Positions 28,486 to 40,590 of a DNA stretch of 64,000 nt are shown here, in pieces. The translations under genes and the position numbers were made by a program. Under the pieces are notes generated by a model. That model was not told where the DNA came from. It saw only the letters and a program-made list of their open reading frames with translations, and ran no database searches. Each line of letters begins with the position of its first letter. The first letter of the stretch is position 1. Source of the stretch: Coffea arabica (lineage: Eukaryota; Streptophyta; Magnoliopsida; Gentianales; Rubiaceae); the NCBI RefSeq assembly GCF_036785885.1, contig NC_092326.1, forward strand, positions 7,502,001 through 7,566,000. Reading direction: 5' to 3'.

Positions 28486-30277
28486 TGACATTTCGGATCC
28501 TCAGCCCCACGATGGAGTTTCTTTACCAAGTTTCATTTTTCAAATTCTGACACGTGTCATATGCGGTCACTTATATCAATTCTTATAACTAGAGGTACTT
28601 GAGCTGTGCAAAGCACAGTTTAAGCCCCCTAGAAATTTAGTCAAACACATAACATCAAATTATTTTGGCACATGATAAATCAATAGAAAAATAGGAGAAA
28701 ATTGGGCCTCAAAACAATTAAAATTAACAAATGTTATTTGAACTCTCATTTTTGTTAATCTCATTTTCACTATTATTTTTATCATATAGTTTTTATTTAT
28801 TGTAGGAATACAATTAATAAAATATGGAGTATAAATAAAATTTCCCTCAAAATTTGTTGTGAAGAGAAATTCCATCTATGAAGTTAATACCCCTATTTAT
28901 TGTGATTTGAATAAAGATTTTTGAACTATTATTATGATAATACCCAAAAAAGAGAGAAAATCAATACACTACAAGTGCATTGCTGTATTAATTAGCAGCA
29001 TAGTCTTAATTGTAGCTAAATCAAAAACAGTCATAATGCTTCCAATATTTTAATAATGAGAAAAAGTTTAGAAAGTCACTAAGACATGTCACAATCTTCA
29101 ACATCAATATAACTTACTCTAAAGTTTCACATTTTTCTTTCTTTATTTATTTAAATCCCGTTTAAAGGTGACAACATTATCCTGCAGCTCCAGAATATAA
29201 ATAGCAAGGTTAGATAAAAAAAATATGAATTGCTACGTTTCCAGATCTACATATGCAAATTAGAATTGAACCATTTTTTTATTGCAAAAACATCTTCCTA
29301 ATCAAAATTGAATTTTCTAACAATTTTTAATTGTGACTTCTACCACCAACTACAATTTTTATATGCCAACCCAATTGATACTACAGAACCTGAATAATTA
29401 AAGAACAAACAAAAATTAACGTTAGTTTAAATATATACAAAATCTTATAGAACACAGAGGTAGAAGAATGCCTAGCTAGATTTATCTTGGTGGAAGCATC
29501 ACATGATATATCTTTTCTCTTTAAAAAATACACAAAATTGTAGATAATTATAAAATGTAACCAAAAAACAAAGAAAAAAATGTGAAGTAAGAAATCAAAT
29601 CATGGGAGGAGAAAAGAAAAGAAAGAATTATTGTTCTATTCTTCATAGAAAATTATCATTGGTATAAAATGAATTCTAAGATCTTTTTACATATTTTAAT
29701 ATTTCACCTTTTATCCATGAAAAATACCAAATAATAGCATCATTCTATAAATCTAACAAACAAATGCCAGTTGACTATAACATTATGATCGAAGAATAGA
29801 GCAAATATGAGAGATTAGACATGAAGAAAAAAAAGGAAGAAAAGAAAATGTAAAATGGGATAAAAAAAATAATAAAAACTTCTCTTTGTTAAGTAGTTAA
29901 TCATCTCGACAAAAAAAACAAAAGAACATGGCAACAATTTTAGTTAGATTAGTTTTAAAAAATAAAAAATAACAGCACTTGCCGCAAGAAGAAGAAGAAG
30001 CGACACAGTTGATTTTCTGAAGGAGAAAAAATATTTTAATTATTTTGGCCCAATTGAATCAAAAAAGGGAAGGAAAAGTTTAGCTAAAATGACCAAGAAT
30101 CCATTTGTCAAAAATATGTGCAATACATGTGTCAAAAAGATGGGGTGCTATAGTAACTTGGCTTTTTTCTTATATAATAGGTAGAGATACGACTTATTAC
30201 ACATGTCAGGATTTAAAGAATGAGATTTGGTAAGGAGGCTCCATATATTGGAGCTGAGAATCGAAAGTGAATTTTGA
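28486..30277. repeat. foldback MITE copy 2, split by a Helitron
   Basis: The left half (28486-28588) and right half (30188-30277) are complementary, for example TTTACCAAGTTTCATTTTTC and GAATGAGATTTGGTAA. Between them lies the Helitron at 28589-30187. Removing it restores the organisation of copy 1. Confidence 0.75.
28589..30187 (-). mobile_element. non-autonomous Helitron, 1599 bp
   Basis: On the minus strand it starts TCTCTACCTATTATATAAG after host A and ends with the hairpin CTGTGC-TTT-GCACAG (28604-28618), 11 nt, then CTAG followed by host T. These are textbook Helitron termini. The insertion point is independently shown by the neighbouring MITE copy 1, which carries the uninterrupted junction. 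There is no target duplication, as expected. The interior is AT-rich and has no Rep/helicase, so the element depends on another copy. Confidence 0.88.
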
Positions 30278-30451
30278 AATTGTTCCATTTTAAATCTCAA
30301 TACTTTTTTTTGATATAAAACAAATTTCATTAACAGATTGTTGGAAATTATCCAACATAATTTGATTTACTTTTCTGTCTTAGTGATAGGTTAAAATACA
30401 TTTGAAATAATAGTCTGGAAATTATTTGAATGATTTTCAAACAAATCTGAA

Positions 30452-30480
30452 CACTACAAGAAATTTTCAAATTGGCTTCT
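30452..30480 (+). repeat. CACTA-like transposon terminus
   Basis: CACTACAAGAAATTTTC matches the typical plant CACTA (En/Spm) terminal inverted repeat. The opposite end was not found nearby, so it is an isolated end or a chance match. From 30481 to 31150 only AT-rich DNA is seen. Confidence 0.35.
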
Positions 30481-31160
30481 AATAAGATAAATAACTACAA
30501 CTCCTTTCGGTGTATGTTCCAATGGCTTGATCTACTACTTAATGGCTTCAACCTCCAATAATGAAGATGAGACTTGTTGAGATAGACCTAAGACCCCGAA
30601 GAAATTCCAGATTTGAAATAAATTCAGATCAAACAACAAAACAAGGATAAAAATAGAAAATTCTCACAAGAAACTTCTAGAAAAAATAGAAAATTCTCAC
30701 TAGGAATTTTTATGTGAAATAAATGATTCTCATTAAGAAAATTTAGGAGAGACTTTATTGAAAAATACAATAAAATGAAATCCATGGGGGGGGGACCATG
30801 GTGATTTCCCTCCTTAAGAGAAAGGCCTTCTGAGAAAATGAAAAGAAGTGGAGAGAAGTTGGAGGAAAGGAGAGGTACTATTGATTTAGTAAAATATATG
30901 GTTTATGTCTTAATACTAATTGAATTACATGTTGTGGAATAGCAATTGAAACTTCAAAGATTTTTGAGATAATATATTTGAAACTTCAAAAGATAAGAAT
31001 AAAGGAATTGAGGTTGCATTTAGTCAATTAGGTTGACTAATTTTTCCGTACTCTAACCAGTCCTTAGCATTATTCAAAACTCAAATACTGAAAACTTACA
31101 TTGAATCAATTCATAATTTAAGGATGTTAGTAAATTAGAGCACTAATGTATTAAGAAATA

Positions 31161-32141
31161 GGGTTAGATGGAAAAAACCCTCATGAACTATTACACTATT
31201 TGCACTTTGCACCCTAAACTATTTTAATAGGTATTTTACACCCTTAGTCAACAAGAAAATAATAGGAAAATTATCTCTATCCAAATAATTGATGAACTGC
31301 CCAATTTATCCTCCATTAAAAGCTTGTAAGAGACAAAAATACCTTTTTGGTAGAAAAAATTGTCATTTTAAATAAATTAATTTTTCGTCATTATAAAATT
31401 CTAATTGAAAATATATAAAAATTAAATATATGATCACTTTGAATGACAATTAAAACAAAAGAATTAGGGAAAAAAGAAAAAAAGGAATAAATTCAATTCA
31501 AGAATCTCAGCAATCCTATTTTAATACACATGTCAAGTTAGCCTAGGTAAAAAAAAGATTGTGATTAAGGAAAAGTAAACAATTTAGGTGTTTTATTGAA
31601 ACTTCTAAGTCCAATATTTTTTTTTACTAATATTTTGGTTTTAATTTTGGTTTGGTATTGAATCTTTATTGCAATTATTGTGTTAAATTCTTATGAAAAT
31701 TTTGGGGTGCTACTCCAATTTTATTCTTGTGAAGATTTCAAGTGAACTTTTGCTGATTATATAAAGTTACGACATTATAATGCGTTCAAGAAAATTATGA
31801 GATTTTAAAAATTACAACAGTAATTGCTCCCCATTTTGACCGCAATAGTCTTAATTCTCGTTCAAAATGACGCAATATATTTTTTTTATATGTTAACAAT
31901 TAGGCTTTCTATTATTAAAATGAGTATTAGTCTATTTAAAGTAGTAATCTTTCCCATCAAAATGATATTTTTGCCTCTTAAGTTTTTAATGGAGGATAAA
32001 TTGATCATTTCATCAATTACTTGATGAAAATAATTTTCCTATTATTTTTTAGTTGATTAAGGGTGTAAAATTCTGATTAAAATACTGTAGGATGTAAAGA
32101 CCGATTAGTGTAATTGTTTGTGGGTTTTTTGCATTTAACCC
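31161..32141. mobile_element. Mutator-like MITE with long TIRs, 981 bp
   Basis: Inverted repeats of about 190 bp (31161-31351 and 31953-32141) start GGGTTA and share ATTTTACACCCTTA, AATAATAGGAAAATTAT and AATTTATCCTCCATTAAAA. They are flanked by the exact 9-bp duplication TAAGAAATA (31152-31160 and 32142-32150). Long TIRs with a 9-bp duplication are diagnostic of the Mutator superfamily. There is no transposase. Confidence 0.92.
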
Positions 32142-32224
32142 TAAGAAATATGATGTTGTGTCAAGCAACCCATTTGAGCCCAACTTTTGTCGACTTTCAA
32201 GAAAATGGCATTAACCATGACATT

Positions 32225-32395
32225 AGAGTGTTTGGATAATAAATTATTTGAAATAATTTTATTAAAAAAAATATTATAATACTTTTTTGATATGATATAT
32301 CTGAGATAAAAAAATAATTAAAAAATATGTTGATGATGTAAGCAAATTAGTATATATAACTAAGGTGTAAATAACATGTAATCCAAACAACCCCT
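32225..32395. mobile_element. MITE of the GTTTGGAT family, copy 1
   Basis: Ends GAGTGTTTGGATAA and AATCCAAACAACCCC. The interior shares TTTTTTGATATGATATATCTGAGATAAAA and GATGTAAGCAAAT-type words with the insertion at 44063-44232, so both belong to one family. The target duplication is uncertain (CAT on either side is possible). Confidence 0.65.
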
Positions 32396-32400
32396 CATGT

Positions 32401-32460
32401 TTCTGACTTGTTCAGACACATATTATTTCTGACTTGTTCAGACACATATTATTTCTGAAT
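32401..32460. repeat. 26-bp tandem repeat
   Basis: TTCTGACTTGTTCAGACACA plus TATTAT occurs twice exactly, then a partial degenerate third copy. From 32461 to 33806 the DNA is AT-rich and nothing else is recognised. Confidence 0.85.
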
Positions 32461-33806
32461 TGTTGTATGACACATATTGGTACCACTTCCCAGGTTTCTG
32501 AATTGTTCCTTGTATGACACACGTTCGTATCAATTCCATTGACTCGTACGGTAAAGCAAGTGTGATACAGCAACCAAAGTGACAAAATTTCCTTGGCCTG
32601 TATTCTTGTCGAAGGTGTAGGCCAAAAGATCAAATATTTTGACCTCTATTTTTATTCAGTATTTTTTTAAAAATTTCATCAACAGGTGTAAAGGTATCCA
32701 TCGAATTCGGTAGCAATTCAATCCTCTTCGAATTTTTCATTGACTCTCTTGGATCTACCCCTTTTCTTTTGGATCTACCCCTTTTTCTTTTGTATAAAGT
32801 AGGAGGAGGTATAGAATAAAATTTATTGTGTCAGGAAGAAAAAGCTAAAGGGACAAAATTGAAATATTCCAATGTAATAGCCAAGAAACCTTCATCAATT
32901 CAACTTAAATGTGCAAGGCTCAAATATTTATTTGTAAAAAATGAAAAAAATTTAATCTTTTAGAGAGTGTAATTATTCAACAAAGCCCTAGAAAAGATAA
33001 AAAGAACCATAATGTCAATACCCAAGATCCGAATTTTGCTGAATATTATTACTAAGAAAATTTATTTCAAGTCTTTTCCTAGATAGCTCTGTTTGAATGG
33101 GAGTGTTTTTCAAATATAATAAAAATTTTTAAAAAGTACTTTAAAAGGTAATCTGAAAATTAGTTTAAATTTTTTAAAAATTTTAAAAAATATCTCAAAA
33201 TATATTCTAAAAACTCTTCTACTCTTAAATATCCCAATATTTTCTGAAAATATTCCAAAATATAATTTAAAAATTCTACTACAGTAAAATTTTTCAAAAA
33301 ACCCCCAAAAATAGCTAATCCACTCATTGGTCAAGAATATTAAACTCTTAGATCCTCTTAGATCCAAGTGCTTTAGAATAGCTTCTAAACAACAAACTTA
33401 TCTTCCTAAATCAATTTATCATAAGATCAAAGCATTCCCAAAAGCAAATGAGGTTTTTTGGGTAAGAGATCGGAAAAACCGCGAATGAAAAAAAAAATGT
33501 ATATAATTGCCCTACCTAGACTTAGACTTAGATGGGAACGTAGGAAAGTGCTAATCCAATGTACATTTTTATGAAATTACTCCATCATTTTACGTTCACC
33601 TGAATGAAAGGTTAGACATTTATATCCATTTCTTTCCGCACAAATACAAAGTCTACTTTTATGGATCTGAATTAGAAAAAAAAAAAAAGGCAATTACAGT
33701 CAATGGAAATGAAGAACTTACCGTGCAATAATTAATCAACAAAACGGGCAAGGAGAACCATTAAAAATTCCAAAAATCATCTTTGCATATAACAAAAAGG
33801 ATTAAT

Positions 33807-33945
33807 CTTATATATACTGTCAGTGTATACACTATCACTATAAAATATATGACATATGTGCAAAATTTGAATTTAAAATTTAAAATTTACTTATATGTCA
33901 TATATCCAATCGTGATAGTGTATACATTGACAGTATCTATAAAAC
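33807..33945. mobile_element. short palindromic MITE
   Basis: The ends TACTGTCAGTGTATACACTATCAC and its near-complement (CGTGATAGTGTATACATTGACAGTA) extend inward through ATATGACATAT, making almost the whole 140 bp a hairpin. The superfamily is unknown. Confidence 0.75.
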
Positions 33946-35160
33946 TACTCTAGCCAAAAATCCTAAAAAATTAGGCAAATTTTTCTAGAACCTGCAAACC
34001 CAAAATTTGATACATCAATACGTTGTGAAAAGTATAAAATAAAATAAAAACCCCTTACTAAACTGCTATGGATATGCAAAGAGTTTCTTTAAAAATGCAA
34101 TAATCAATAACAGAAATAGTTCTTGAAATCTATACTATATCTAACAGGAGAGGAAGGCATTTGATGTAAACATTTTATTGTCACTTTATGTACTTTCATT
34201 TTTGCCCTTATAAAAAATTAATTTACTTTAATTACCCAAACACATGTTATCAAGGTAACTATTTATAAGCATTTCTTAATTTATTATTTGAACATATTTT
34301 TTCAATGTAACCACCCAAAGCAGTAACTATTTAAACCTATTTTCTTTAGTGCAACTATAGCAGTAATTACCAACATAACAATCAATTGTTAAAATAATTT
34401 ATAAAATTAAAATTTTCTTTAATAATAAAAATTTGTATGTTAAATTCATTCATCATAAAATATAATGCATTTCTTTATTACATACACATCAAGTGTGCAG
34501 TGTGACAATCAAAAAGGACGAGTAGTATTGACATGCCTACAATGGAAAGAAACGGATAGAAAGAGAAAGTAATCGAGATAAGAACTTATATGGTAATATA
34601 ATAAGGATTATACCATATGGATTATTCCATATTTAAATTTAATTTTGGAAACTAGTTAGCGGAGAGGGAGGAAGTTAATCTATAGGAGAAACTATAGATT
34701 TAGATAATAGGATTTTTTCTTTTTTTCTTTTGGAATATATTCTTAATCTCATGCAGAATTGAATTTTGAAAAAAACTTATCAACGCAATCCAGGTTAATG
34801 GGAAAGGAGTACAAAAAAAAGAAATGAATACCAGATATGGCAGAATACATGTTAACGAGAAGGGAGGGAAAAAACAAAAAAGGAATGGAAGAGAGCAACG
34901 TTTGAAACGATTTAGATTGAAATAACATCTGAGATGTTAGAATTTCAAATCAATATATCAAAAATATGAACATGGATAGGTGACATTTAGATGATAACAA
35001 CATTGTCTATTCAAATTTTAATTTTTAAAAATGAAAATTTGGGAAAACAGGAAAAGATTAAGAAATCGTATAAAGTCATATAAGCATTCAATCTAAAGAC
35101 TGATAAAAAGAATTTAATATTTTGAAAATTTGTGTAATATCTTTTTTCAGACATAATAAC
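33946..35160. other. AT-rich intergenic DNA
   Basis: No gene. One TCTATACTATATCTAAC after A at 34129 resembles a Helitron 5' end, but no convincing GC hairpin plus CTRR was found downstream. Confidence 0.4.
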
Positions 35161-35164
35161 ATTT

Positions 35165-35262
35165 TTTTGTTTTTAGTATAAGCAGGAGGACTCGAACCCG
35201 AGACCTCTCACATACACTCCCTCCCCCCGTATCACTCAAGCCAACCCTCCCCAAAACGTAAT
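35165..35262 (-). mobile_element. tRNA-derived SINE-like element
   Basis: On the minus strand an A-box-like TGGCTTGAGTGAT (35231-35243) is followed by a perfect B box GGTTCGAGTCC (35188-35198), then an A-rich tail (AAAAACAAAAAAATG). The spacing and tail fit a pol III SINE head. It does not fold as a tRNA gene. Confidence 0.55.
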
Positions 35263-35313
35263 GAGATCTTTATTATTTATGTATGTATCATTTCTATCAC
35301 TTATTCAACAAAG

Positions 35314-35464
35314 GGTCTATTTGATAAAATTGAAGTTTAAAATTTAAATTCTGAAATTTGAAAATTAAGTGATGAAAGTAGTAAGTTGTTCAAATGTTTA
35401 AGACATATTTGTTTGATAACCAATTAGATTATAATACTCAATTGAAATGTTGAACACATATTGT

Positions 35465-35502
<38 letters not shown>

Positions 35503-35880
35503 TTAAAAATTGCCCTTATTTATGTATTTGGAGAAAAAGAAAAATGTGTATGTGTGTGTGAGAGAAAGCAAATAATGAAACAATTTAGAATATGTGTGCG
35601 CATGTATGATGCAATTGCGTGTGTCTTGAACATAAAGAAAACAAGCATGTACCGTATACAAGAACAATATTAGAGTGTGCTATGTGTGTGAGACGTATAT
35701 TAGGTGTAGTCAATTTAGAAGATTCAATGAAAAATTTTCATTTAAAATTTTGCACACAAATTAAGCAGTGTTTAATACATTAAGTGGTAAGATAGCTCTT
35801 TTATCAAACATGCTGAATTCAAAAAGTGCTACATGAATTAATTTTTAGATTTAAGTAGAGTTATCAAACAGGGCCAAAGT
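35314..35880. mobile_element. candidate MITE with (TA)n core
   Basis: The ends GGTCTATTTGATAA and TTATCAAACAGGGC form imperfect inverted repeats. CAAAG occurs at both outer borders. A (TA)n run (35466-35497) and GTGTG-rich DNA fill the interior. The superfamily is not assigned. Confidence 0.4.
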
Positions 35881-36039
35881 TATTTGAAAAAAGAACTAAG
35901 AGCTTTGCGACAAAATTTGTTGGAAAAAGAATACTAAACATGTTTTGTTAAAAGAAAAACAAGATCATCCATATGTACATGAGTTTAAGCCTTCCTAACT
36001 TTGATATTTAGTGCTAAAAACATTCTTCATAGGGAATCA

Positions 36040-36397
36040 CTAGATTCTCAAGGCTTTGATCCAATCAATTTCCACTTGAAAGTCACCTGGACTAAGTACA
36101 GAACTCCACCTTCTGTGTTGACCGATAAGGACATTCCAACAACTCGGGAAGGACTCATCTCCAAATTTGCGTCAATAACATTCCCTCTCCATGTTGGCAA
36201 ATACCGAGCAATAGGTATCTTGGCTATATACCAATTGTCTTTAGGCACAAAGACCAATGCTTGCCATGGGTTATCCTCATGCTATGCTAGAGAATTTACC
36301 CAATTCTCTATATAAATAGTAGAAATATAACGTCTCTCATCTCCTTTAAGTTTTATAGCTATTGTATCATATGATTCCAAGTCAATAAAGCCATCAG
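36040..36397 (-). pseudogene. CIA30: CIA30 (complex I intermediate-associated protein 30) gene fragment
   Basis: The minus strand reads through about 110 codons of the CIA30-domain protein that assists mitochondrial NADH dehydrogenase assembly. It begins [18 protein letters not shown], then [31 protein letters not shown] and [16 protein letters not shown], and ends, in a shifted frame, with [11 protein letters not shown] and TAG (36042-36040). It is broken by an in-frame TAG before HEDNPW and by a frameshift after EGGV. No intron is visible, so it may be a retrocopy. The 5' side stops exactly at 36397, where a gypsy LTR begins (TGTGATAG at 36398). The remaining amino-terminal half, if present, lies beyond the LTR nest outside the window. 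Confidence 0.85.
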
Positions 36398-39141
36398 TGT
36401 GATAGTCCCGCCTTTCCTTAGGGCGCACCCCAATTGTTAGCGGACTGTCAGCTCAATTCTTACCAGGACTATTAAATCAAAATTCACATAAAGTACTAAA
36501 ACACGCAATTTAACTTCCATTCATCAACCCAAAACTATATACAATGAAGTCGCTAAAGATTCAATTTAAAATACAAGCCAAAGTATCCAAACTTATACAA
36601 ATACATGTGAAGTGTACAAATACTTAGGAGGTTAAACAAAACAAAACTATAACTAACTCAACTCTTTCACCAAAATCACGTTCTCAAAACTGTCTTCTGT
36701 AAGGAAAAACAAAGGGTAACAGGGTGAGTTATCGCCCAATGAGGTGCCAAAAGGTCACGCAGTTATAAATCACGGAACTAAACTTTTAATCGATCAAATA
36801 TAAGCATCAAATAATGAAATAAGTAAACCCCACAACTCATACAGAGTATTCAAGTAAAAGAATACAGATGGCTCTCAAGAGCCAATTTTCCCGTTGCATT
36901 AACTTGTTCCAAACCCGTTGATACTCCATTAACGTTTAAAGAGACAAAACAATGACCATAAATCTCCACTTTACACTAGTTTTCCGTCCGCCAAACAACC
37001 CCTTATCGGGCTCGAACACCAAACAGAAACAGTGGTGGTAATACTCGAGTATACCCAAGTAAGAATAAGTATAGTCGATGAGATAACTCTCCAATCGACT
37101 TAATCAAGATAAAAGTACTAAGACGGGGATTAGAGGCACCTCCTATTCTAATTGAGTGTGGTACATGCTGCCACTCAGCACTTACAAGTCAACCACAAGC
37201 ACAAATACAAGTACAGGTCAATCAAATTCAAACAAGTACAAGATCATTCAAGAAGGAGACGACGAGTATGACAAAGTACACCTTCGCTTCATCAAGTTCA
37301 ATATTCAACACATAACACATGGTATCATTCAAATCAAGATATCAAAAAACATGCACTTGACACTCACTAGTTTAAACAAAAGAACATCAAAAGTTCACTT
37401 CCAGGTTATGCTCTTAATCACCAACAAACCCTAAGAACAATCAAGATAGAGTATTATGGTTCAACCATTCAAAGATTAGGTGAACCAAAGAAAATCCAAA
37501 TAACTACTAGTGCAAAGGTATACATATGGTTTTGCAGTGAAAAGAGAACATTTAGACCCTGGGGACATGAGTAACCAAGGAGTTCCTCATTCCAATTCAT
37601 GGCTGGAATTTCTAGCAACAAATAGCTAAAAAGACAACCAATCTCGAGTTTAAAGTGAAACAAATGCAATTAGAAAGCATACTAGAAGAAACCATCATTT
37701 TTCCTCTTATTTTACACATGGTTTTGTCATAATTTCAGCTTATACACTACCATCAAAGTGCACTCAAGAAATCACATGTAACCTAAGTCCAAACCAATCA
37801 ACAGGTTACATGTAAGTGGATTGTGAACCAAAAACTCAACTTTCTTTCGTGGTTCAAGTATAAATCATGCAATGCCTCATAGCGTGAATATAAGGCATGA
37901 AACTCTTTAAAAAACTACAACAAAATGGAAGTTATAAGCTGGAAAATGTAGCATATAGTCCATGGTTTAAGCAAGCAAAATTCCAGCAAACCTCTCCTCA
38001 TTTTGTCACCAAAACAGCCCTTCTCATACTTATTTCAACCATAAATCACACAAAAATAGGCTTGTATCAAGAGAGGTGGTACTAACCATGGATTCCAGTA
38101 AAACTCAACAAGATAATTTGTATTTAAAAACTAGAAGTTCAAGTTTTCTCTATGGCTCAAAACTAGAAAATTTTCTAGCAAGAAAACAGTTTGCTAAGGG
38201 AGTTTTTCTTCAATAAAACTCTTTATTTATCACTGAAACTCAGCATGCATATGAAGATTAATATATTATGAGGTTTATTGAACAACAATCTAAAATTTTT
38301 GTAGCTCCAAAAGTCATGTAATAACTAGAAATTTTCCCCTCTTTCTCACTCGTCCAATCAAGTGGATTTCCAGTAGTTCTTCAAGTTTCTCTTCAACCAA
38401 GTTATCAAGTTTCCATTATATTCAATGGTGAACATACCATAAGTATTATACAAATAGAAATAAGACACGCTTCAATCAAAATTTGCAAACAAGAGCTGTA
38501 ATAACTAGAAAATTTCCCCTCTTTCTCACTCGTCCAATCAAGTGGATTTCCAGTAGTTCTTCAAGTTGCTCTTCAACTAAGTTATCAAGTTTCCATTATA
38601 TTCAATGGTGAACATACCATAAGTATTAGACAAATAGAAATAAGACATCTTTCAACCAAAATTTGCAAACAAGAGCTGTACTTACACAGCTAACTCTCAC
38701 GACAAAGCTAGAAAAATTCCAATAAGAATCATAGCCTTACAACTCAAGTTTCTCCTTAGAACCTGCATTCATGTCACTGTTATTGTATTATAAAGGAAGA
38801 TTAACAGTAGTACGCATGCAATTTTACAGTCAAAAGTTATAGAAAAGTTGAAAAAAACTCATCATCTTTCTCTCTTGGTCCAAGTTGGAAAAATTCCAGC
38901 AAGCATCACTCGTTTGAAAAAATCATAACTTGAGTTATAAATGTCAAACAATCATAAAACTTGGTCCATTGAAAACTAGACTCAAAGCACTAACAATTCA
39001 TGGTAGACACCTCAAAGAGATTCAGTTCATAAATTAGTCCACATTGAGTCACAAATTACTACAACATTCCAGTTTTACTTGTGCAGGCCAGATTTTTCAG
39101 TCAACTTTGCCGATTTTCTGGTGTGTATATAAAATGAACCA
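36398..39141 (-). mobile_element. Ty3/gypsy LTR, minus orientation, first part
   Basis: Starts TGTGATAGTCCCGCC and carries, inverted, the blocks of the long-LTR family: the CCTTAGGG...GTTAGCGGAC end block, TAATACTCGAGTATACCC near 37040, and GTGAGTTATCGCCCAATGAGGT near 36723. It is cut at 39141 by the Athila element and resumes at 59544. AACCA at 39137-39141 is the Athila target duplication. No coding sequence is seen. Confidence 0.75.
38318..38677. repeat. 180-bp tandem duplication within the LTR
   Basis: Two copies (38318-38497 and 38498-38677) start GTAATAACTAGAAA and share CCCCTCTTTCTCACTCGTCC and GGTGAACATACCATAAGTAT. They differ at only a handful of bases, so the duplication is recent or recently homogenised. 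Confidence 0.93.
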
Positions 39142-40567
39142 TGACAAGTGTCAATACTTGTGCAATAATAATAATCATCCTAGTTGCCAACAAAAGTAGT
39201 TTCGTGTCAATTCTAGTACTGGAGCAGGGACTCTGGATGTGCAATGGGTTACTAGATTCATCATCGTTTTGAAGAGTTTGTTAAATTCGATATACCAGAA
39301 TTTATTCACAAAAAATCTTTAATTTGTATATATGGCAAGTAGGGTCGTATTATCAGGGACTGAAAAAATTTGCTCCTTTTCAAGTTAAGAAAATTTATAG
39401 GGATTTTGGAAATAGAACTAAAAGAAAGTAATATATCCAAGCAATAAAAATTCGAGAAATAAGTAATGGTAAAAGTTCTAGCTAAGGGTACACTTTAGAA
39501 AAGGTTCAGGCAACTGATCATTGATTCAAATATAATTCTAACATTCATTAATAAATAGGCTTTTAATTGCCGATACGATCTGTCAATCAGTTCCTCCGTA
39601 CTATTTTGATAGTCAAGGTACGACCATTGACTATTTCCCTAATTTAAAAATAACCTTAGGTAAGACCATATAATTTAATTTCCTAATTACATTAGAAATT
39701 AGAGAAATCCTGTTCTAATTAATAAACACACTACGAGGGTTATTTAAATTAGATTGTACGTTCCCCTGATACAGACCCAATTATGTCAGTTGCTACCGGG
39801 ATTAGAGTAATCAAACAATTACGAATTCAACCGCCCCAATTAGCAAGTAGATTACATGAATAATTAAATATTGTGCAACTATTCAATTATACACAATAAT
39901 TATAGCCACGAAAAGTAGAAAATATACAAATACCAATGTATGAAAGAAGCAAGTAAAATAGTTTAGATCTCACAGTTATCGTTGAACCAAATCTTTAGTT
40001 ATCCCTTGATAAGAAATATGAAATTAGTTCTTCATTAATGGAGAACAAGCCATGCGAAAAAAAATCCCTTCAAGGCCTCCAACCATTGTCCTACCCAAAA
40101 TGTCAAAAGAAAAGCTAGCGAGAAAAAAGAATAATACAACCCTAATAAAAGACTAAGTTTCTTTTTATATGGCCTTGCCGAAAAAGCCCTCTCCAAAATC
40201 CTCTGCCGAATCCCTATTTTCAAGGAATAAGTTAACTAATTGAATGGATGGTTTCCTATTACGAATCAATTTTCTCAAACCTTCCCAAAATGCTTGAGAC
40301 TGATGTGGACTGCCCAAAAGATAGGAAACCTCCATCAGCAGTCAATTGTTTTGGAGTTTCACTTGGATTAGGAAACTGCCTAAACTCTTTCCTGATTTTT
40401 GGCCCACGTGCAAAACACTAGGAACTATTAACTTAAACACTTTCCGTTTCAATTCCTGAAATTAACACAAAATACCAATTGTGAGTATAATCAATCAAGT
40501 AAGACGACATTTGGTATAAATAAAAGGAAAAATATAAGCAAATATACCAACTAAATGTACCCCATCA
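39142..40567 (-). repeat. Athila 3' LTR
   Basis: On the + strand it begins TGACAAGTGTC and ends TACCCCATCA. It aligns along its length with 58138-59543. The first 22 bp have no match in the other LTR. Confidence 0.9.
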
Positions 40568-40590
40568 ACTCCCCCACACCTAAGTTATGC
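40568..40590 (-). other. Athila polypurine tract
   Basis: The minus strand reads GGTGTGGGGGAGT immediately before the LTR start TGATGGGG, the expected plus-strand priming site. Confidence 0.8.

Noticed and set aside
32401..32460. Short regularly repeated units considered as a CRISPR-like array
   Set aside because: The units are contiguous with no unique spacers, and the sequence is a plant nuclear genome.
34129..34660. Third Helitron starting TCTATACTATATC and ending at ACTAGT
   Set aside because: The supposed 3' end lacks a GC-rich hairpin at the right distance. The start motif alone is not enough.
35165..35262. tRNA gene
   Set aside because: The B box is perfect, but no acceptor stem or cloverleaf can be formed. 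The A-rich tail fits a SINE.
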